Below are positions 47,013 through 55,851 of a DNA stretch of 64,000 bases, piece after piece. The notes under the pieces were generated by a model. The model searched no databases, was not told the DNA's origin, and saw only the letters and a list, made by a program, of their open reading frames with translations. Made by a program: the position numbers and the translations under genes. Position 1 is the first letter of the stretch; every line of letters starts with the position of its first letter. Where the stretch lies: positions 310,001 through 374,000 of the forward strand of contig CAVPUC010000008.1 in NCBI GenBank assembly GCA_963708865.1, read 5' to 3'. The DNA comes from DAIDKA01 sp963708865 (GTDB lineage Bacteria; Pseudomonadota; Gammaproteobacteria; Steroidobacterales; Steroidobacteraceae).

Positions 47013-47951
47013 CTACTTCCCCTCCATCTGCCGCATCATCCGTTCGTGCACATCGCCCTGCTCGAGATTGATAAATTTGTCCAGGTTGGCGCTGTACAGG
47101 CCCTTCAAATAGGCGCGATCCGCCGCCGTCATTTCCTCGGGCGCGGCGCAATCGTGAGCGAGCAGATCGGTGATGCTCGGCAGCGGCGCACATTTGTCGA
47201 GCTGCGCCATGCGGGTCAACGACAGCAGCGCCACGTAGTCTGCGATTGATCGCAGGGAGTACCGCTCGATCTCGCTGCTGTCGGCAATGATCAATATATG
47301 TGCGAACTCGCTGAGCTGACCATGGCTGAGCAGACTCTCCGCCGAGCCGCTCGGCTGCCATCCAATGGCGGTCAGATCTGAGTCCAATTGCGCCTGGGGA
47401 GAGATCTGGCCGTCGACCACGCCCGGATGATCATTCAGGGACCGGGTCGCGGTTTCATACCAGGCCTGAATAGGCCGGTTGAACTTCAGCGCCTCGGCGA
47501 CCTGCGAGCGTGGGTAGTAGCCAAGCACTATCCGATAGGACTTCGCAATGTGATCCAGCAGCGCTTGTGGCTGGCGGGTGAACACGATCTCCACGTTGGC
47601 ATCGCATTTCTTGCCGGTTGTCCCGGCGGGCGCGCCGACGCCGCGCGCCATGTCGAGCACTTCGCGGGCCACGAAATCGTTCGCCGCGGGCTGCAGCCCG
47701 GTCACCAGCGGACAGACTTTGTTGTACCAGCGGCCAATCTGCTGGATCCGGCCGCCGGGCGCGGCATGGGATTGCACGAAGCTGCTGACGGCATGCGCCA
47801 GCTCTTTATGACCCAGCGCCCGCTGGGCGGTGACGGTTACCTCCTGCAGCGGCTCCGCGGCTGAGGGCCCCGCGGTGTTTGATTGCGCCCCGGCACCGGT
47901 GGCGATCGCGCAGGCCAGCAGACATATGCAGGTGGACCAGCGACGGTACAT
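47013..47951 (-). CDS. Secreted protein of unknown function with TonB-box-like start, paralogue 2
   Basis: 312 residues, signal peptide MYRRWSTCICLLACAIATGAGA. PLQEVTVTAQRAL is the TonB-box-like stretch. Then IGRWYNKVCPLVTGL, VAREVLDMARGVGAPAG, KCDANVEIVFTRQPQALLDHI, FAHILIIADSSEI, IADYVALLSLTRMAQLDKC, and the C-terminal DRAYLKGLYSANLDKFINLEQGDVHERMM. Closest to the protein at 62675-63700, which shares VFTRQPQ and the YLKxLYSxNLD tail. ATG 47951 gives the signal peptide. A good promoter lies 33-60 bp upstream. Confidence 0.78.
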   Translation of the reverse strand: MYRRWSTCICLLACAIATGAGAQSNTAGPSAAEPLQEVTVTAQRALGHKELAHAVSSFVQSHAAPGGRIQQIGRWYNKVCPLVTGLQPAANDFVAREVLDMARGVGAPAGTTGKKCDANVEIVFTRQPQALLDHIAKSYRIVLGYYPRSQVAEALKFNRPIQAWYETATRSLNDHPGVVDGQISPQAQLDSDLTAIGWQPSGSAESLLSHGQLSEFAHILIIADSSEIERYSLRSIADYVALLSLTRMAQLDKCAPLPSITDLLAHDCAAPEEMTAADRAYLKGLYSANLDKFINLEQGDVHERMMRQMEGK

Positions 47952-47983
47952 GGCGAATCTCGTTGATCCTGAGGCAGTTCCGT

Positions 47984-48011
47984 AAGTTACCGCATCGGCT
48001 CCCCGTGTCAA
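47984..48011 (-). promoter_or_regulatory. Sigma-70 promoter for the 47.95-46.06 kb gene pair
   Basis: On the minus strand, consensus TTGACA (48011-48006), 16-bp spacer, then TAACTT (47989-47984). Start of transcription near 47977, about 26 nt before the ATG of paralogue 2. Confidence 0.6.
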
Positions 48012-48161
48012 CCGCGTCAGGCACCTGTATTGCACTCCGGTTACGACGCTGCGGCGACAAGGCGTAAATCGCACAAAGACATATAATGTCGCAATTATTT
48101 ACGTCAGCATCCAAGCGCACCACAAATTATTGTCAGGGGCGGCTGCTCGCTTTGCAAACGC

Positions 48162-48563
48162 TTACTGCGTGTCGGAATGCGGAACCGAGCGCAGATCCGA
48201 GGCCCAGGGCTGCGCGGAGCGGTACCAGATCTGCCGCTTGGGCGCCAGCAGCGCACGCTGCTTGAGCGTGCCGACACGAATGCCGTAGGTGCGGGTGTCG
48301 TGGGGCGCCGCGGAATATATCGGAGTACCACAGCGCGGGCAGAATGCGTGCGCGCGTTGATTGCCGCTGTCGGCGGTCTTGATGTAGATCGAAGGCTCTC
48401 CGGTGCGCAGCTGAAACTTTCCCGCGCTGACTGGCACGCTGACTCGGTAGGCGGACCCGGTAAGCGTCTGACAGTCAGTGCAGTGACATATGCGTACCGC
48501 TTCCGGATCTATCTGCGCCTCGAACGAGAGGTATCCGCAGTGACATGCGCCTTCAACCTTCAT
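48162..48563 (-). CDS. GFA-family (CENP-V/GFA zinc-binding domain) protein
   Basis: 133 residues. Zinc-binding cysteines are in GACHCGYLSFEA, ICHCTDCQTLTGSAYRVSV and FCPRCGTPIYSA, in the order of glutathione-dependent formaldehyde-activating enzyme relatives. C-terminal IRVGTLKQRALLAPKRQIWYRSAQPW is also typical. True formaldehyde-activating activity is not implied for most members. Cytoplasmic. Divergent from the hydrolase gene across 127 bp. Confidence 0.92.
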   Translation of the reverse strand: MKVEGACHCGYLSFEAQIDPEAVRICHCTDCQTLTGSAYRVSVPVSAGKFQLRTGEPSIYIKTADSGNQRAHAFCPRCGTPIYSAAPHDTRTYGIRVGTLKQRALLAPKRQIWYRSAQPWASDLRSVPHSDTQ

Positions 48564-48690
48564 GGCGGGTTCTCCAAACAAACTGTCATTATCATAGTGC
48601 GCTTCGCGGCGCGCCGTTACCGTACTGGCCGCGACTTGATACACTGTGTCGGCGCGCAGCACCGATCATTCAAACAGCGAGCATAACCGC

Positions 48691-49760
48691 ATGAGATCGC
48701 ACGCCATACGCACGTCGGGTTTGCGGGCCTTCATGGTCATCGCTTGCATAACGCCACTTACGGGGCTCGCACAGGTTACGGGCCCTTGACCATCAAGGAG
48801 CAGGGCAGCTTCTTCGTCGGGGGCGAGGAGCGCACAGTCAGCGAACCGCCCGCCGCCCCTTCGCCGGCGCAAAGCGGCGAAATCACGGTCAACCAGATGT
48901 ACGTGCAGTACCAGATCCCGCTGCAAGGCGCACGGCACGTTCCGGTGGTATTCGTGCACGGCTGCTGTCTCAGCAGCAAGACCTGGGAAACGACTCCCGA
49001 TGGACGCATGGGCTGGGGCGAATATTTTGTGCGCAAGAATCGCTCGGTGTACCTGGCCGATCAGGTTTCCCGGGCCCGTTCGGGATTCGACCCGAGCGCG
49101 TTCAATGAGGTGCGCACCGGCGCCCGACCCAACGCGCAAATGCCCGGGATCTTGGACGCAACCCATCAGTTCGCCTGGACCGTCTTTCGCTTCGGGCCAA
49201 AATATGGGGAGGGGTTCGCCGATGAGCAGTTCCCGCTGCAGGCGGTCGGGGAACTTTACAAGCAGATGATTCCGGATTTGAACTCGACGCTGCCGCCGAG
49301 TCTCAATCCAACGTTGACGCAGATGGCAGCGCTGGGCGTGAAGCTGCACGGCGCGGTCCTCGTCGGACACTCCGAGTCCGGCTTCTTTCCGGAACAGGCG
49401 GCGCTGCTCGACCCGAGCGGCATAAAGGGAATCGTCACGATTGAGATACGCTGCGATACCGCTTTGACGGCGGCGCAGCTTGCAACGCTCGCCAGAATCC
49501 CGACCCTGGTCATGTTCGGCGATCATCTCGGGGACGTGAAGGGACCTTTCAGCTGGACGGATGCGTTAGCGAGCTGCAACACCTTCATCGATCAGCTCAA
49601 GCACGCGGGTGGGGATGCCGAGATGATGTATCTGCCGGCCCTCGGTATCAAGGGAAACAGCCACATGCTGATGCAGGACAGAAACAGCAATCAGCTCGCG
49701 GACCTCGTGATCGGCTGGATTGACGGTCACGTCGAGAACAACAAAGGCGGCGCGCCGTAA
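48691..49760 (+). pseudogene. Secreted alpha/beta-hydrolase-like protein, frameshifted after the signal peptide
   Basis: The main frame (48744-49760 from a TTG) reads GYGPLTIKEQGSFFVGGEERTV, VPVVFVHGCCLSSKTWE, and nucleophile elbow LVGHSESGFFPEQA with a likely catalytic Ser in GHSES; IPTLVMFGDHLGD and KGNSHMLMQDRNS would carry the Asp and His. Upstream, ATG 48691 opens a signal peptide (MRSHAIRTSGLRAFMVIACITPLTGLAQ) in another frame that stops eight codons later. One missing base near 48773 separates them. The secreted hydrolase was therefore probably continuous before an indel, real or technical. Substrate unknown; esterase-like. Confidence 0.75.
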
Positions 49761-49787
49761 CGCGCGGCCGCTCCATCAGGAGCCATC

Positions 49788-50555
49788 ATGGGTCACAGAG
49801 TGTTGGTCACCGCCGGAGCGGCTGGAATCGGTCTGGCCATCGCCCGCGCTTTTGCTGCCGATGGGGCCCAGGTTTACGTTGTCGACATTGACGCCGCCGC
49901 GTTGGCGAAGCTCGCGCAGGAATCGACCAACATCCGGTGCAGCATCTGCGATCTGTCCGACCGCGCGGCAATCGAGCGCATGGTTCCCGAGGCCATCGCC
50001 CAACTGGGTGGTCTGGATGTGCTGGTGAACAATGCCGGAATCGGCGGTCCGACCAGTCCGGTGGCGCAGCTGGATCCGGACGCCTGGGAAGCCGTGATGC
50101 AGATCAACCTCAACTGCACGTTCAACGTCACGCGCCTGGCCATCCCGGCGCTCAAGCAATCCAAGGCGGCATCCATCATCATCATGTCGTCAGCGGCCGG
50201 ACGCTTCGGCTATGCGAATCGCAGCGCCTACGCAACCAGTAAATGGGGCCTGATCGGCTTCACCAAGACACTGTCGCTGGAGCTGGGCGCATTCGGGATA
50301 CGGGTCAACGCCATCCTCCCGGCGGCAGTCGCCGGCGCACGGATGGAGAGCGTACTGGCAGGGCGCGCGAAGCTCAGCGGGCGGACCATCGAGGCGGAAC
50401 GCGAGGCCGGACTTGCCATGCAATCGATAAAACGGTTCGTGGAGCCGGCCGAGATCGCCTCGCTGGCGCTGTTTCTGGCCTCGGATGCGGGCAAGTCGAT
50501 TTCCGGACAGATGTTGCCCATCGACAATGATACGTTCACGAATGGGGGTGGCTAG
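49788..50555 (+). CDS. Short-chain dehydrogenase/reductase
   Basis: A 255-residue classical SDR. Cofactor loop TAGAAGIGLAIARAF (residues 8-22), Asp37 in VVDID suggesting NAD(H) preference, NNAGIGGP, catalytic Ser in MSSAAG and Tyr/Lys in AYATSKWGL. C-terminal SGQMLPIDNDTF is conserved. Substrate unknown. Its TAG stop lies in the CTAG target site of the adjoining insertion sequence; the target duplication leaves it intact. Confidence 0.92.
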   Translation: MGHRVLVTAGAAGIGLAIARAFAADGAQVYVVDIDAAALAKLAQESTNIRCSICDLSDRAAIERMVPEAIAQLGGLDVLVNNAGIGGPTSPVAQLDPDAWEAVMQINLNCTFNVTRLAIPALKQSKAASIIIMSSAAGRFGYANRSAYATSKWGLIGFTKTLSLELGAFGIRVNAILPAAVAGARMESVLAGRAKLSGRTIEAEREAGLAMQSIKRFVEPAEIASLALFLASDAGKSISGQMLPIDNDTFTNGGG

Positions 50556-51707
50556 GGAAACTCTGATTTACCCATAATGTCTTATCATGCATTCACGGTC
50601 ATGTGGATATGGCGATGAAGCAAACGACATTGACGGGCTTTGAGAAGTACGGGAAAACGACGCGTCGGGCGCAGTTCCTGGCGGACATGGACAAGATCAT
50701 TCCATGGACGGAGCTTGCGGCGGCCGTGCAGTCGGCCTACCCCAAGGTCAGCGAGAGCGGCGGCCGACCGCCGATTCCCCTTGAGCGGATGTTGCGGATC
50801 TACTTCCTGCAGCTGTGGTTCAACCTGTCGGATCCGGCCGTGGAAGAAGCACTTTACGACTCGGTGGCGATGCGCGCCTTTGTCGGCATCGACTTGGGGG
50901 TCGAAGGCGCCCCAGACGAGACGACGGTGTGCAAGTTCCGGCACCTGCTGGAGCGCCACAAGCTGTGGCAAGGTGTTGCTGACGGCGGTGAACGATCACT
51001 TGCGCCGAGGAGGCATCAAGATCGCCAAGGGCACGATCGTGGACGCGACGATCATCGGTGCGCCAAGTTCGACGAAGAACCAGGACGGCAAGCGGGACCC
51101 GGAAATGCATCAGACGGCGAAGGGCCAGCAGTGGTTTTTCGGGATGAAGGCGCACGTCGGCGTCGATAGCGCGACAAAGATCATCCACACGGTACTTGCA
51201 TCTGCGGCCAACGTGCATGATCGGGACGCGCTGCCCCACCTGCTGCACGGCAAGGAGACGCGGGTCTGGGGTGACCGGGGATACCAAGGCCAAAGCGCCG
51301 TCATCCACAAGCGCTCGCCGCAGGCCAAGGATTTCACGAACAAACGATATCGCTTTAAGGGCTGGATCGACGAGATCGAGAAGGCGAAGAACCGCAACAA
51401 GTCGCGGGTACGCGCGAAGGTCGAGCACGTGTTCGGCGTGATCAAGAACATCTTCGGCTTCCGCAAGGTGCGCTACCGGGGCCTGGCCAAGAACCTGCAC
51501 CGCCTGGAAGTCACTGCGGCGCTCGCCAACCTGTACATGGTTCGCAGGCAGCTGCTCAAAACGTAGGAGACCTGTCGGTGCAGATCGGGAAATGCCGGAA
51601 ATCGAAGCCAAAACCGCCGACTCGGAGCGAAAAAGTTGCCTGTTCCGCACACGCAACGCAAAACCGTTCCATTCCCTCGTTTTCATGACCAGTTCTTCAG
51701 ACCTTCC
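50556..51707 (+). mobile_element. IS5-family insertion sequence (IS5 subgroup)
   Basis: A 1152-bp element bounded by CTAG on both sides (50552-50555 and 51708-51711), the YTAR-type target duplication of the IS5 subgroup. Imperfect terminal inverted repeats are GGGAAACTCTGATTTAC at the left and GGGAAGGTCTGAAGAAC read inward from the right (12 of 17 identical). The internal transposase is IS5/InsH-like. The target CTAG contained the stop codons of both flanking convergent genes, and its duplication preserved both. Confidence 0.9.
50609..51566 (+). pseudogene. IS5-family transposase, frameshifted
   Basis: The first frame (ATG 50609 or 50615) has the DUF772-type N-terminus: TLTGFEKYGKTTRRAQFLADMDKIIPWTEL, RPPIPLERMLRIYFLQLWFNLSDPAVEEALYDS, and TTVCKFRHLLERHKLW. 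The catalytic half is in the next frame: GTIVDATIIGAPSSTKN (first Asp), HFGMKAHVGVD-like FFGMKAHVGVD, VWGDRGYQG (second Asp) and RVRAKVEHVFGVIK (Glu). The shift is near 50970; removing one A from TGGCAAGGTG gives LWQVLLTAVNDHL, matching IS5. Members of the IS5 subgroup normally use one frame, so this copy is probably inactive unless the base is an error. Confidence 0.88.
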
Positions 51708-52310
51708 CTAGCCCAGGAGCTCGTCCAGTTGCTGCTGGCACTGCGTGGCGTTCTGAAAACGGATGGCATGCAGGCCCACCCTCTTCGCCGCGTCCACGTT
51801 GGCCTGCATGTCGTCGATGAATACGGACTCCTCCGCCCGCAGGCCGAACCGTTCCAGTAGGTGCAGGTAGATTTCAGGTTCCGGCTTCATCATCCGGATC
51901 TCGCCGGAAATCACCACGCCGCGAAACACGTCAAAGAAGGTGTGTTGACGCCGCAGATGCGCGTACATCGGGGTGGGCATGTTCGACAGACAGTACAGGT
52001 CGAAGCCGCGCTGCTGCAGCGCCCGCACCAGCTTCACGGTCTCGGGCTTTTCGAGCAATGAGCCGCGCACCGCCTCAATGATTTCGAGCAGCTTGCCGCG
52101 AGCGTGCCCGGTGCCCTTCTCCAGTCGATCCACGAGCTCGGCTTCGGTGAGGCTGCCGCGATCAAAGAGATGCCAGTCGGGACCGAATATCGAGGCCCGC
52201 AGCTGCTGGCGCAGCAGGGGCTCGGGCTGAAACGGCGTCAGCAGGTGATCCGGATCCCACTCCAGCAGCACCCCGCCCAGATCCATGATCACGTTGCGAA
52301 CTGCGCTCAC
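51708..52310 (-). CDS. HAD-superfamily phosphatase (HAD-IA, YihX-like)
   Basis: 200 residues. Motif I is IMDLGGVLLEWD with nucleophile Asp10; the second Asp of the usual DxD is Gly, as in YihX-type proteins. Motif II is YCLSNMP, motif III lies in GEIRMMKPEPEIY (Lys), and motif IV is VFIDDMQANV. YihX of E. coli dephosphorylates alpha-glucose-1-phosphate; substrate here is unproven. Its TAG stop is formed by the CTAG flanking the IS element. Confidence 0.88.
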   Translation of the reverse strand: MSAVRNVIMDLGGVLLEWDPDHLLTPFQPEPLLRQQLRASIFGPDWHLFDRGSLTEAELVDRLEKGTGHARGKLLEIIEAVRGSLLEKPETVKLVRALQQRGFDLYCLSNMPTPMYAHLRRQHTFFDVFRGVVISGEIRMMKPEPEIYLHLLERFGLRAEESVFIDDMQANVDAAKRVGLHAIRFQNATQCQQQLDELLG

Positions 52311-52333
52311 CGGAAATCGCGCCCCTGTCCCAA

Positions 52334-53938
52334 TCAGACTTCGATGCCCTGTGACTTGAGGTACTCATCGTACGTGCCATGGAAGTCCGCGATCTCGCCG
52401 CCTTCGCGCAGCTCAATAATGCGCGTGGCGAGGCTGCCGACGAACTCGCGGTCATGCGACACGAATATCAGCGTGCCGGGATATTTCTCCAGGCCGATCT
52501 GCAGGGATTCGATGGTTTCCATGTCCATGTGATTGGTGGGTTCGTCCATCAGCATGATGTTAGGCCGGGTCAGCATCAGCTTGCCGTAGATCATGCGGCC
52601 CTTTTCGCCGCCGGAGAGCACTTTCACCGACTTCTTGGTCTCATCGCCGGAGAACAGCAGACGCCCCAGGGTGGCGCGCGTGATCTGCTCGTCGTCGGCC
52701 TTGCCCGTGAAGTTGGACATCCAGGTGAACAGGTCGATCTTCTCTTCGAACTCCGCCTGGGGATCCTGGGGCATGTAGCCCACTTCGGCGTTTTCGACGT
52801 AGCTGATGGTGCCGCTGGTGGGCTTCAGGTCTCCTGCGAGGCAGCGCATCAAGGTGGTCTTGCCGATGCCGTTGGCGCCGATGATGGCGATGCGTTCGCC
52901 GGCCTCGACGGCGATGTTGACGTTCTTCAGCACCTGCACCTGCGAACCCGGATAGGAGAACTTCAGCTTCTCCACGGTGAACGCGGATCGATACAGCTTC
53001 TTGGCCTGCTCGAAGCGGATATAGGGATTCTGGCGCGATGACGGCTTGATCGTCTTCGAGCTTGATCTTTTCCAGCTGGCGCTTGCGCGAGGTGGCCTGC
53101 CGCGACTTGGACGCATTGGCGGAGAAGCGCCGCACGAACTCCTGCAGGTCCGAGATGCGGTCCTTGGCCTTGGCGTTCGAGGCTTCGACGCGGGCGCGAG
53201 CCTGGACGGAGGCCAGCATGAAGTCATCGTAGTTGCCCGGATAGATCGTCAGCTTCTGGTAATCGAGGTCAGCGATATGCGTGCACACCTGGTTCAGGAA
53301 GTGGCGATCGTGGCTGATGATGATCATCGTGGCGTTGTAGTCGTTGATGATGTTTTCCAGCCAACGGATCGAGTTGATGTCCAGGTTGTTGGTGGGCTCA
53401 TCCAGCAGCAGCACATCGGGACGCGAGAACAGCGCCTGCGCCAGCAGCACGCGCAGCTTCAGGCCCGGCGCGACCTCGCGCATCGGCCCATTGTGCAGCT
53501 CCGCGGGAATGCCGGCATCGGTGAGGATGCGCCGGCGCGCGCCTCGGCATCATAGCCGCCGTATTCGGCGAAATTGCCCTCCAGCTCGGCGGCGCGCATG
53601 TAGTCATCGTCGGTGGCATCGGCATTGGCGTAGATGGCATCGCGCTCGCGCATCGCCTTCCACATCTCGACGTGGCCCTGGATGACCACGTCCAGCACCC
53701 GTTCATCCTCGTAGGCGAACTGGTTCTGGTTGAGCTTGCCCATGCGCAGCCCCACCTGGAGCATGACCTCGCCGGTGCTTTGTTCGAGTTCGCCCCCCAG
53801 TACTTTCATCAGCGTGGATTTGCCGCTGCCATTGGCGCCGATCAACCCGTAACGGTTGCCGTCGGAGAACTTGACCGTGACCTGTTCGAACAGCGGTTTG
53901 GCGCCGAACTGGATGCTGAGATTGGACGTGGAGAGCAT
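52334..53938 (-). pseudogene. ybiT: ABC-F family ATPase YbiT-like, two frameshifts
   Basis: Three overlapping frames together rebuild a full YbiT-like protein of about 534 residues. Frame 1 starts MLSTSNLSIQFGAKPLFEQVTVKF with Walker A GLIGANGSGKST. Frame 2 continues GPMREVAPGLKLRVLLAQALF, Walker B DVLLLDEPTNNLD, and the linker ANASKSRQATSRKRQLEKIKL. Frame 3 has SSRQNPYIRFEQAKKL, second Walker A IIGANGIGKTT, LSGGEKGRM and MLMDEPTNHMD. The breaks are near 53532 (one C missing in GCCGGCGCATCC) and near 53050 (one extra base). ABC-F proteins act on ribosomes. Either a broken gene or two sequencing errors. Confidence 0.85.
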
Positions 53939-54060
53939 GGGCTTGTGATCGTCGTGGCAATACGACTGCCGCGGCGGCGATGGCGCTGCCGAGATAAGTC
54001 ATTGATAGTGATAGCTGTTTATGGCCAGGACGGGGGGTCCAGCCAGTCATTCATATTCTA

Positions 54061-55773
54061 TCAGAACTGCCACCCCAGACTCGCCCACACCCGGGTGTGC
54101 TGCCGGGCGCCGGTCAGCCCGCTATCCGGTATTTCGGCCGACGCATCGCCCCCCACTTTGCGGACCACCGTCAAGGCGAAACTGAGCCTGTCGGGACCGG
54201 TGCCGAAGGCCCCGAGGCCCAGCCCCTGCAGGAAGTACGAATTCGGTTGTGGCGCAAGCGGGAAATCAACGTTCGCGTTCAGGCGGATATGACCCACGTC
54301 ATAGAGGAGCTTCAGCCCGCAGGTGCACGCGGGCGACTTCAACGCCATCCAGCGCAGTTCAATGTTCAGCAGCTGCCCCGTTGAGCCGCCGTTGCTCGCC
54401 ACCGGGTAGGCCCGCACCCCGGCAGGGCCACCCAGGTAGAACGCTTCCGACGGATCAAGATTCTGATAGCTCAGCTGACCGCTGAGCGCGAGATAAGCGG
54501 AGAGGGAACCGGCCAGCCTTTGGGTCCGGTCCAGCCGATAACGCAGCATCCCGAACTGGCCCTGCGTGTCGGCGCCGAAGCGGTCATTGGCCTCCCCGGG
54601 GGAACCGGCCATGCTCACCCAGCCACGCCCCATACTGAGGGAGGCGGTGCTGACGGCGCCGCCGCCCAGTTTGTCGAACACGTTGGCGTTCACAAATATC
54701 ATGGCGTCATACACGTGGTAGTCGCTGATTCGGCCGCCGCGCTCATCGTTGTAGAAGTTCTTGCGCAGCAGTGTCAGGCCGACGGACAGGTTATGGTCGG
54801 TGGTGCGCAGGAGCTGGTACTCGAGATCCGAACCGAAGCTGTCCGAACTGCCATGGGGCTCGGAGGCCGTCCACCCCGGTGCATGCACCTCATAATTGAA
54901 GCCCGACGCATTCAGGCCCAGCGTCAGGCCATCGTCATTCAGCGGCAGCTGCGCGTTGAGGCGGCCGAACTGCAGATCGGGGGTGACGATCCCCAGCACA
55001 CCCACTTCCTCACCGAATCCGAACACACTGTTGAAGTCCAGCCAGCCGGTGGCGCGTTCGGAGCCCACGCTGGCCTCACCGAAATTATCCACGGTGAACT
55101 GTCCACTCAACAGCTCCTGGTTCCTGACCGTCAGCACGATATCGGTCAGTCCCTCCTCCGCACCACCGGTCTCGCTGGCCGCGACGCTGATGCCGGGCAG
55201 GTCCCCGGCCAGCAGCACGCCGCGGGTGAGATCACTCAATACCACCGGCGCCCCCGGCACCAGCTGGGATTGCACCCGATCGACAATGCGCCGGGGCGAC
55301 ACATGCAGGGCGCCAAGGTCCGTATCATCCGAAAACACGATTGCGCCAAGGCGGCCCTCAATCACCCGGATCAGCAGATTGCCATTCTCGACGCGCTGGG
55401 GCGGTACCAGCACGCGCGCCAGCCAGCCCGACTTGTCATAGAGATGGGCGATTGAATCGGTCGCCGCGCGCAGCTCAGCGGGCGTAAGATCCCGATTCAC
55501 GTAGCCGGCCAGCAACTGCTGGATCTGAGACGTCTTGATACGTCGATTGCCTTCGATGCGAAACGCACGGACATGGATTGCGGGCCCCGACTGTGCCGCG
55601 GCGGGTGCGTTTTTCTGAGTCGAATCCGCCTTCGGGACCGGCAGTTGCGGCGTTTCAGGCTCCAGCTGGCGCAGGATGCTGCCGGCGTTCGGGGCCTGCT
55701 GCGCCACAGCGCTGCCGAGCAGGCATAGCAAGGATGCCGCCGAAGCGGCCAACTGAGCAATTCTGTTCGGCAT
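54061..55773 (-). CDS. TpsB-type (ShlB/FhaC/HecB) outer-membrane secretion transporter
   Basis: 570 residues with signal peptide MPNRIAQLAASAASLLCLLGSAVA. After a Pro-rich linker, two POTRA domains (about 65-220: IHVRAFRIEGNRRIKTSQIQQLL, and VLVPPQRVENGNLLIRVIEGRLG) lead into a 16-strand barrel. The loop-6 motif is VRAYP (consensus VRGY) in FYLGGPAGVRAYPVASNGG. C-terminal SLGWQF ends in Phe, as needed for barrel assembly. Two-partner secretion needs a TpsA exoprotein gene, usually adjacent; none is in the window, so this is an orphan here. Confidence 0.9.
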   Translation of the reverse strand: MPNRIAQLAASAASLLCLLGSAVAQQAPNAGSILRQLEPETPQLPVPKADSTQKNAPAAAQSGPAIHVRAFRIEGNRRIKTSQIQQLLAGYVNRDLTPAELRAATDSIAHLYDKSGWLARVLVPPQRVENGNLLIRVIEGRLGAIVFSDDTDLGALHVSPRRIVDRVQSQLVPGAPVVLSDLTRGVLLAGDLPGISVAASETGGAEEGLTDIVLTVRNQELLSGQFTVDNFGEASVGSERATGWLDFNSVFGFGEEVGVLGIVTPDLQFGRLNAQLPLNDDGLTLGLNASGFNYEVHAPGWTASEPHGSSDSFGSDLEYQLLRTTDHNLSVGLTLLRKNFYNDERGGRISDYHVYDAMIFVNANVFDKLGGGAVSTASLSMGRGWVSMAGSPGEANDRFGADTQGQFGMLRYRLDRTQRLAGSLSAYLALSGQLSYQNLDPSEAFYLGGPAGVRAYPVASNGGSTGQLLNIELRWMALKSPACTCGLKLLYDVGHIRLNANVDFPLAPQPNSYFLQGLGLGAFGTGPDRLSFALTVVRKVGGDASAEIPDSGLTGARQHTRVWASLGWQF

Positions 55774-55851
55774 CTGTTTTCGGATGGCGGACGCCGCAAT
55801 GTCGCCCAGGCTGGTCGTGATCCCCTGCGGGGATTGTACCCTCAGAGAGCG

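Noticed and set aside
46060..47951. Truncated TonB-dependent receptors
   Set aside because: Only the TonB-box-like stretch matches; no plug or barrel strands follow and three copies have the same full length.
50955..50985. Programmed ribosomal frameshift in the IS5 transposase
   Set aside because: No slippery heptamer or downstream stem was evident, and IS5-subgroup transposases normally use one frame; one extra base is simpler.
55820..55834. ATCCCC-TGC-GGGGAT hairpin as a terminator after the GST gene
   Set aside because: The stem is only six pairs and no T-tract follows.
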